6,819 nt of DNA from positions 1-6,819 of the forward strand of contig JAKAYZ010000121.1 in assembly GCA_021816165.1 (NCBI GenBank), in the 5' to 3' direction. Each line of letters begins with the position of its first letter. The first letter of the stretch is position 1. Below are positions 1 through 5,431 of the stretch, in pieces. The notes under the pieces were generated by a model, which was not told the origin of the DNA, did no database searches, and saw only the letters and a list, made by a program, of their open reading frames with translations. The stretch comes from Planctomycetota bacterium. GTDB lineage: Bacteria > Planctomycetota > Phycisphaerae > WQYP01. A program made the position numbers and the translations under genes.

Positions 1-1350
1 ATGTATTACCATGTGGGAGTCGATAATTTATCCATGCCGCTGGTGTTGCTGGTGCTGGCTCTGGAATTGATCGCCGGCCTGGCCGGCCTGGAAATTCAAC
101 AGGAAGCCAAACGGTTCTATATTCTGCTCATGTTTCTGGCTGCGGCAGCCATCGGGTCCTTAGTTTCTCTGGATTTAATGCTCTTTGCCGTATTTGTGCA
201 GTTGGGCGTTATTCCCAGCTACTTTCTAATTGCCTTATGGGGCAAGCAGCGCAGCCAAACTGCGGCCATGAAATTCGCGCTGTTCCAGAGCTTGGGATCG
301 GCTCTGATTTTTGTGGGGGTGATGGCCATGCTTGTTGCCACGCGGCAGGCCGGTATTCAGCACGGCTGCCTTGACCTGCCGCTACTTTTGCACAACTCCA
401 AGTTTATGGCGCTTTTCAAACCGGGAGAGGCTGGGGCTGGTTTGGGTGAATTGATTTTCTTTTTAATTTTTGCGGGCTTGGCGACGCGCCTGCCTACTCT
501 TCCATTGCATTTGTGGATTCCCGACACTCTGGCTGAAAGTACCGCAAGTGCGACCATGCTGTTAATTCCGGCCAACGCCATCATCGGAACTTATGGAATG
601 CTGCGAATTTTATTGGGCCTTTTGCCATACCAATTTCTGCTGAACCATCTTCCGCTGGCAATTCTGGGTGTGGCCGGAATTATTTACGGTGGACTTTGCG
701 CGTTAGCCCAGACCGACCTTAAAAGATTACTGGGCTACTGGGTGATTTCGCAGGCAGGCTACGTCCTGTTAGGCATAGCCATGCTTAACACGCTGACGCT
801 GGAAGGAGCGCTGGTGCAGAGCATGGGGCTTGCGGTGGCGCTGGGACTCACACTCTGGATGGCCCAGATTATTGAACATCGCGCCCATCACTGCGATTTG
901 AACCGGCTGGGCGGCCTGGCCCGACAGATGCCGGGATTTTTCGGGGCATCGGCGCTAGGTATGGCAACGGCATTGGGTATGCCGGGACTATGTTTATTTG
1001 TCGGACCCATCATGATAATTCTGGGTGCGATAGGAGCACATGCCATGTTTGCCGGACCGTCCACGCCCGTAATCTGGTCGCTGCCCGCCGTGATGGGGGT
1101 CCTTGCCGCCGCCGGCATGGTCTTGACGACAGCCTATATACTCTGGACATTTGAACGGATATATCTGGGCAGCCCCAAGCCGGAATTCCACCACTTTCCG
1201 CCCCTGCTCCTAGCCGAGCGGCTGGTACTTTTGTTGCTGATTGCGGGGGCGATCATCCTAGGCCTGCTGCCGGAAATTTTTATTATCAAACCCCTAAGCC
1301 CGGCCGTGGTGGCGCTGCTGGAGCCGATTCGGCAGGCGTTGGGCCATTAG
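1..1350 (+). CDS. nuoM: NADH-quinone oxidoreductase subunit M-like protein (NuoM/ND4), divergent, N-terminus missing or shortened
   Basis: This is a very hydrophobic 449-residue protein with about 12 membrane segments, in the antiporter-like NuoL/M/N family of respiratory complex I. Family landmarks seen: YHVGVDNLSMPL (3-14), IPSYFLIALWG (71-81), LPLHLWIPD (167-175), YGMLR (198-202), AQTDLKRLLGY (236-246) and LGMPG (325-329). NuoM normally helps pump protons across the inner membrane during NADH oxidation by quinone. Aligned by motif to E. coli NuoM (from memory, about 509 residues), residue 67 falls at Glu144, so roughly 75 residues (the first two helices) are absent. Either the window clips the gene or the ATG at base 1 is an unusual downstream start; no upstream sequence is visible to decide. 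The key charges are changed: Glu144 to Gln67, Lys234 to Arg163, Lys265 to Ile194, Glu407 to Pro336. The TDLKR lysine (241) is kept. No nuoN follows; the next gene converges from the other strand. Family assignment is firm; pumping activity is doubtful. Confidence 0.88.
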   Translation: MYYHVGVDNLSMPLVLLVLALELIAGLAGLEIQQEAKRFYILLMFLAAAAIGSLVSLDLMLFAVFVQLGVIPSYFLIALWGKQRSQTAAMKFALFQSLGSALIFVGVMAMLVATRQAGIQHGCLDLPLLLHNSKFMALFKPGEAGAGLGELIFFLIFAGLATRLPTLPLHLWIPDTLAESTASATMLLIPANAIIGTYGMLRILLGLLPYQFLLNHLPLAILGVAGIIYGGLCALAQTDLKRLLGYWVISQAGYVLLGIAMLNTLTLEGALVQSMGLAVALGLTLWMAQIIEHRAHHCDLNRLGGLARQMPGFFGASALGMATALGMPGLCLFVGPIMIILGAIGAHAMFAGPSTPVIWSLPAVMGVLAAAGMVLTTAYILWTFERIYLGSPKPEFHHFPPLLLAERLVLLLLIAGAIILGLLPEIFIIKPLSPAVVALLEPIRQALGH

Positions 1351-1364
1351 GCCACCGGGTCCGA

Positions 1365-4300
1365 TCAGTAATTTTGACCAAACTGTTTCTTTTCCGCTTC
1401 CTTCTGAATGATAATGTGTGGCCGCACCAGAATCAGCAGAACCTTGGTGTCGCGGACATAGCTGCGGTTGGTGAATAACCGGTTGATAATCGGAATCTTG
1501 GACAGAATGGGCACGCCCGATTCCACCTCCACTTCGCCCACCAGCCGCTGTCCACCAATCAGCAGTGTGCCGCCATCGGGTACACTGACCGTGGTGGCCA
1601 GCTCTGTCAGCGAGATATTCGGCAACTGCACAAAGCCGCCAGCCAGCGGGATACCGGAGGTCGTGGCCAATTCGGTACTTTGCCCACTGATATTAAAGGT
1701 CTGCAAACCGTTAAGCGTGGAAAGTGAGGGCTGCAGCGTCATCACCACATAGCGGTGATCAGCCGAGACCGTCGCCTGCACCGCCAGCACCACACCGGTG
1801 GTCAAGGTGGAGATATTCAGGTCGGTGCCCACACCAACCCCACCGACGAGGCCACCGCCGCCGCCAACCGTTTGGGTAAAGCTGGAAACAAAATTCTGCT
1901 GCTGGGCCACGGTGATGTAGGCCTGCTGACCGTTAAACAGCGTGATGCGCGGTGCCGTTACGGTGGTGGTATGCACATCTTCCTGGGTGGCCTGCATAAA
2001 CAAATTCAACTGGTAATTGGAAAGGATGCCGCCGGAGATATCCAAGGCATTGGTCGCACTGGTCTTACCGGTGCCGGCACCGTTGCCCCCCAGTGAGCCG
2101 ACAATACCAGTGGACTGCGGTGCCGCAATTGAGGCGGTGTTGTTATTAATGGTAAGCGGAGCGATATCCGGACCAAAGAATCCCTGCGGGAACTGCAAAT
2201 TCCAGCCAAAGGCAAAATCGTTGAGGAAATTGGTGCCCACCAGCAGGAATCGGGCCTCTATGGAAATTTGAATGGCCCGTGATTCACGCAATTGCTGGAG
2301 CAAACTGGTAATCTTCTGCTGGGCTGCCGGAGTTTGGCTAACCACCAACTGGCCGCTGATCTCACGAATGGTGCCAACGGTTCCACCATTATCCACCCAA
2401 GTATTGCGATCCACCGTGTTTTCGATGAGCTTGGTAATTTCACGGACCATCGCCTTTTTGCTGGTGGTGGTAGACTGAGCACTGCCCGCGCCATTGCCTC
2501 CGCCGCCAAACAGATTGCCCTGATTATTGGCCGTGCCAGCACTGCCGCTGGTGGCGGTCGTATTGGTATTCTGCGTAGCGGATTGCAGATTAAACTGCGG
2601 GAAATTGCTGAAATTAGGCGCTTTCACCAGCAGGTCCTGAATGTCATATACCCGGACCACTTTCTGCTGGGCTAACTGATCGTTGGTACTGATGGTGATC
2701 ACACCCTGGTCCACACTGTACCCGAGCTGCGTCGAACCACCGCCCTGCACCTGCTGAAGCACAATTTGCAGCACTTTCTTAAATGGTACATCGCGCAGGG
2801 TCAGGCTTACCGGCGACGTTTTCTCAACACCGGCGGCCGCCAAGGCACTCCAATTCACCACAATGTTCAGACCGGTTTGATTGCGCAGCAGGTCAATTAC
2901 ATTTTCAAAGGGTATCTGGGAAGCCGATATCTTCGGATCATTTTCGCTTAGCCGCTTGTCCACTTTGCGATCCATGGGCGATTCCGAAGAGGTCATCTCG
3001 GCCTCGCGCATGCGCGATAATTCCGGCCAATCACGGGGATAAATGAGCAGCCGTTGATAGGGAATCGTCTCCTCTTCGTTGGCCACTTCGTTTTCCTGAA
3101 GGCTATGAGAGCGATGATTAGCGTAGTGGTTGTACTTGGTATATTGAATCTGGTCCTGCACCATCCGGCGCATGAAGCGGGCGGTGTAATCCTGCGGATC
3201 AATCGCCACAATCTGGTCGAGTGTATCCAGGGCGTGCTGGTATTGCTGTTGCTTGTAATAATTATTGGCGGTCTGCATCAATTCATTGACCCGGATACGC
3301 CGCTCCGCCGCCACACGGGCCTCCAGTTGCACTTGAGATTGCTGAATTTTTTCCGCCTGAATTTTGGCAATAGCCGCTTGGGCCATCGCCTGTTGCTGCT
3401 GCACCAGAGCAATTTGCTGCTTGGCCCGTGTCATCATCAGATCATACGTACGTGGAGCAAGCAAATGACGGGAACTCGTCGCCGCAGCCTCCGCATTATC
3501 TGCACTGTTAAGCGCACGGTTGTAATGGCCGATTTTCAAGTCCGCATTGGATTGCTCCAGAGCGCTGTTGAACATGACTTGGGCACGCTGCGACAAAATC
3601 GCGTTGCTATAAATAGTCTGGGAAAGCAAGCTGACGGATTGTCCGGACGCAAGCTTTTTGGCATTGCGGCGGCCCAACCGAGCCGCCACATTGTGCGGGT
3701 TCAGCGCCAGCGCCGCCGTATACAGCGTAATGGCATTTTGATATTTACCAGCCTTGACCGCATCATCGGCTTCCACCACCAACAGTGAAGCTCTTTCGGC
3801 GTTGACTTGGGCCGGCGATTCCATCGGTATCGCGGGTTTGACCACGGAAGTCGGCTTGGGTGCCACAGAAGTACCGGACGCTGAATGAACCGCGGCCACC
3901 GACTGGTGAGCATGCTTGAGTTCCTGAGCTTTTTGCTCGGCGGCGAGCTTTTGCTTGGCCGCCAGAGCCGAAGCCGCTTTTTCGCTAGCCGCTGCTTGCG
4001 CGGCCTTTTCCTGGGCTGCCTGCCGCGCCGCCAGCGCGGCGGCCTGCGCCTTTTCACGGGCTGCCACAGCGGCGGCCGCCGCTGCAGCCTGCTGGGCCTT
4101 TTGCTCTGCGGCAACTTTAGCCGCAGCCGCTTCACGGGCCTTTTGCTCTGCCGCCAGTTTCGCCGCGGCAGCTTCCTGCTGAGCTTGTTTCTGGGCCGCC
4201 AGAGCCGCCGCAGCCCGCTCAGCGGCACGCTGCGTTTCCTGCTGATTTTGCTGGGCTGCTAATTGCCGTTGTACCTGCTGCTCATGGGCGGCAAGCGCTG

Positions 4301-5159
4301 TGGCCGCAGCGGCCTTCTGCATTGCCAATTGATGAGCCGCCGCCGCCGCTTTAGCCTCTGCCGCTTGGTGGGCAGCCGCCACCTTCGCCGCCTCAGCCGC
4401 CGCCTGTTTTTGGGCCGTGGCCAGCTTAGCCTCTTTGGCAGCCTGGGCGGCTTGAGCCGTCTGCTGCTGCGCCTTAAGCCGCGATTCAGCGGCCGCTGCC
4501 GCCTTGGCTTTCTCAGCAGCTATGATAGCGTTAACCTGGGCCACACGCTGTTGTGCGATAAGGTTTTCGTACGTGGCCGGTACATTGCTATTGCTACCCA
4601 AATCCACTCCGCTCTTGCGGATGGTATAAAGGTCGGCTTCGGCCGCATCGTAATTTTTGGCGTTGTAGGCCGCGATGGCCTTTTGCAGCAGTTGATTCAT
4701 CGCCGGGACCATTTCCTTCTGCTTGGCCTCGGTAAGGGCAAGATTATCCTGGGCATCACGGCGAATTTCCGGAGCGGCGCTGGAGTCCTGAATCAGGTAC
4801 CGATACAGACTCACCGCATGAGCCAGATGACCGTCCTGAAATGACATCTGGGCGTTACGGAAAATATCCTCGGCCTTGGCCGAGGCGGCCAATCCCGCAT
4901 CCGCCTTTTCCAGAAGACTTTCCAGGGTGGTCCGCTCAACTGGAGTCAACTGCGAAGGATTAATCGATAGAAGCACTTTTTTGGCGGTGGCAAACTGCGA
5001 TTGCTTCAGCAAAGTTGTACCGCGTGTGAGAAGCTCTGCCGCGGACGCTGTTCCCTGCGTCTGAGCGACGGCCATGGGAATCAAGGGCAAAGCGCCCCCA
5101 GCAACCAATACACCGGCAACACCTACAGCGAGCACCCTTGATCGAATTTGTTTCTTCAA
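1365..5159 (-). CDS. Outer-membrane secretin (PilQ/GspD superfamily) with TPR and TolA-like helical N-terminal region
   Basis: The product is 1264 residues, predicted to form the outer-membrane channel of a type IV pilus or type II secretion machine. Residues 1-32 are a Sec signal peptide (KKQIRSR, hydrophobic core, AVA before Q33; no lipobox Cys). TPR-like helix pairs lie near 40-66, 96-124, 158-184, 457-494, 526-560 and 623-661. Residues 203-415 are an Ala/Lys/Gln/Glu-rich helix; 577-622 is another coiled coil. An STN/N0-like domain spans about 744-825 (SASQIPFENVIDLL), an Asn/Thr/Gly linker 855-903, an N1-like domain 904-960, and the secretin barrel from about 964 to the end. Diagnostic are VPDGGTLLIGGQ (1193-1204) and VPILSKIPIINRLF (1216-1229), plus a Gly-rich probable gate loop (1092-1117). 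There are no AMIN domains, unlike typical PilQ. The TTG start is backed by AGGAG seven bases upstream and a stop six codons upstream. PilQ versus GspD cannot be decided here, so no symbol is given. Confidence 0.93.
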   Translation of the reverse strand: MKKQIRSRVLAVGVAGVLVAGGALPLIPMAVAQTQGTASAAELLTRGTTLLKQSQFATAKKVLLSINPSQLTPVERTTLESLLEKADAGLAASAKAEDIFRNAQMSFQDGHLAHAVSLYRYLIQDSSAAPEIRRDAQDNLALTEAKQKEMVPAMNQLLQKAIAAYNAKNYDAAEADLYTIRKSGVDLGSNSNVPATYENLIAQQRVAQVNAIIAAEKAKAAAAAESRLKAQQQTAQAAQAAKEAKLATAQKQAAAEAAKVAAAHQAAEAKAAAAAHQLAMQKAAAATALAAHEQQVQRQLAAQQNQQETQRAAERAAAALAAQKQAQQEAAAAKLAAEQKAREAAAAKVAAEQKAQQAAAAAAAVAAREKAQAAALAARQAAQEKAAQAAASEKAASALAAKQKLAAEQKAQELKHAHQSVAAVHSASGTSVAPKPTSVVKPAIPMESPAQVNAERASLLVVEADDAVKAGKYQNAITLYTAALALNPHNVAARLGRRNAKKLASGQSVSLLSQTIYSNAILSQRAQVMFNSALEQSNADLKIGHYNRALNSADNAEAAATSSRHLLAPRTYDLMMTRAKQQIALVQQQQAMAQAAIAKIQAEKIQQSQVQLEARVAAERRIRVNELMQTANNYYKQQQYQHALDTLDQIVAIDPQDYTARFMRRMVQDQIQYTKYNHYANHRSHSLQENEVANEEETIPYQRLLIYPRDWPELSRMREAEMTSSESPMDRKVDKRLSENDPKISASQIPFENVIDLLRNQTGLNIVVNWSALAAAGVEKTSPVSLTLRDVPFKKVLQIVLQQVQGGGSTQLGYSVDQGVITISTNDQLAQQKVVRVYDIQDLLVKAPNFSNFPQFNLQSATQNTNTTATSGSAGTANNQGNLFGGGGNGAGSAQSTTTSKKAMVREITKLIENTVDRNTWVDNGGTVGTIREISGQLVVSQTPAAQQKITSLLQQLRESRAIQISIEARFLLVGTNFLNDFAFGWNLQFPQGFFGPDIAPLTINNNTASIAAPQSTGIVGSLGGNGAGTGKTSATNALDISGGILSNYQLNLFMQATQEDVHTTTVTAPRITLFNGQQAYITVAQQQNFVSSFTQTVGGGGGLVGGVGVGTDLNISTLTTGVVLAVQATVSADHRYVVMTLQPSLSTLNGLQTFNISGQSTELATTSGIPLAGGFVQLPNISLTELATTVSVPDGGTLLIGGQRLVGEVEVESGVPILSKIPIINRLFTNRSYVRDTKVLLILVRPHIIIQKEAEKKQFGQNY
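3915..4553 (-). other. Alanine-rich TolA-like coiled-coil segment of the secretin (residues 203-415)
   Basis: About 213 residues consist almost entirely of Ala with Lys, Gln, Glu and Arg, in patterns such as AAEQKA and AAKLAAEQK. There is almost no proline or glycine, so one long helix or coiled coil is expected. If continuous it would extend roughly 30 nm (about 0.15 nm per residue, inferred). The composition recalls the periplasm-spanning helix of TolA, but homology cannot be claimed because such low-complexity sequence converges easily. It sits between two sets of TPR-like repeats, on the periplasmic side of the channel. Confidence 0.8.
4094..4177 (-). repeat. Tandem 42-bp coding repeat, two copies, inside the alanine-rich segment
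   Basis: Copies at 4094-4135 and 4136-4177 match at 34 of 42 positions, and their first 16 bases (gggccttttgctctgc) are identical. Each unit encodes 14 residues, equal to two heptads. The lysines at 334 and 348, and at 340 and 354, keep the 14-residue register. Less exact relatives of the unit lie on both sides. The mismatches fall mostly at third codon positions, so this is an older in-frame duplication that has kept its amino-acid pattern. Confidence 0.75.
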
Positions 5160-5166
5160 GACTCTA

Positions 5167-5171
5167 CTCCT
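5167..5171 (-). promoter_or_regulatory. Shine-Dalgarno site for the secretin gene (decides the TTG start)
   Basis: On the minus strand the sequence reads AGGAG, then TAGAGTC, then TTG AAG AAA CAA. Spacing of seven bases is ideal. An in-frame TAA at 5175-5177 closes the frame just upstream. The next in-frame Met is residue 29, which would destroy the signal peptide, so TTG at 5157-5159 is the credible start. Confidence 0.85.
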
Positions 5172-5186
5172 AATTTACCGCACAAA

Positions 5187-5215
5187 GTCCTACGAAGTCT
5201 TAACAACGTCCTACG
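5187..5215. repeat. 8-bp direct repeat pair, 21-bp period, in the secretin leader
   Basis: GTCCTACG occurs at 5187-5194 and again at 5208-5215, that is, the two copies are two helical turns apart. They lie about 28 to 56 bases upstream of the secretin start, where an operator or promoter-proximal protein site would be plausible. Eight bases is short enough to arise by chance, and no known operator is recognised. Confidence 0.35.
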
Positions 5216-5351
5216 CTGGGATATCTTTAAACACTCCGTCGGCGCCTTTGATCCGTCCGGAGTCTATTTATTCGCGCTCCCATCTATCGATCTCTCTTGC
5301 AATGCCTCCTCCAAACTGCCCCCGGTGCCCAACCCACACCTGCGATAGTGT

Positions 5352-5396
5352 AAAACGGCGGGCCAACTCTTGCAACTGAAATCTGGTGGCCCGCCG
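5352..5396 (-). terminator. Intrinsic terminator after the unknown minus-strand gene
   Basis: A perfect 10-bp inverted repeat, CGGCGGGCCA (5356-5365) and TGGCCCGCCG (5387-5396), has nine G-C pairs and a 21-base loop. Read on the minus strand, the stem is followed at once by TTTT (5355-5352) and then A. It begins 35 bases after the stop of the upstream gene (5432-5434). The orientation fits termination of that gene before the secretin. The loop is longer than usual and the T run short, so some read-through is likely. Confidence 0.72.
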
Positions 5397-5431
5397 AACG
5401 GACCCCGATCTTCGGCACCAAAATCTGATGC

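Larger units (their letters stand above)
5160..5431. other. Intergenic region between the unknown gene and the secretin gene
   Basis: These 272 bp hold the terminator at the right and the secretin leader at the left. The part between (about 5172-5351) should contain the secretin promoter if the terminator works. I found no convincing -35/-10 pair and no acceptable sigma-54 GG-N10-GC site on the minus strand. A 6-bp inverted repeat, ACTCCG (5233-5238) with CGGAGT (5258-5263), could form a weak leader hairpin. No supported gene is present. Confidence 0.6.

Noticed and set aside
994..1194. Plus-strand alternative frame inside nuoM suggesting a frameshift
   Set aside because: The main frame keeps NuoM motifs before, through and after this interval, so there is no frameshift.
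1342..1353. GGCC-ATTA-GGCC hairpin across the nuoM stop as a terminator
   Set aside because: Only four base pairs and no T run on either strand; too weak to call.
3054..3788. Long plus-strand open frame (244 codons) opposite the secretin gene
   Set aside because: It lies wholly antisense to a well-supported secretin frame, has no recognisable domain and an odd His/Leu/Arg-rich composition expected of a shadow frame.
3701..4228. Minus-strand Arg/Lys/Pro-rich open frame (175 codons) overlapping the alanine-rich segment in another frame
   Set aside because: Shifted reading of GCC/GCG/AAG-rich codons gives Arg/Pro-rich translation; no start context and no independent evidence.
3885..4844. Plus-strand open frames 3885-4262 and 4263-4844 opposite the secretin N-terminal half
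   Set aside because: They arise because the antisense of the low-complexity Ala-rich region has few stops; the translations are Leu/Arg/Gly-rich with no motifs.
5266..5304. Tiny minus-strand reading frame (TTG, about 12 codons) preceded by GGAGG, as a possible leader peptide
   Set aside because: Purine-rich stretches near a TTG are common, the peptide is too short to judge, and there is no regulatory codon run.
5300..5335. Possible sigma-54 promoter (TGGGCACC...GGCAG on the minus strand)
   Set aside because: The GG and GC elements are nine rather than ten bases apart and the -12 element is poor.
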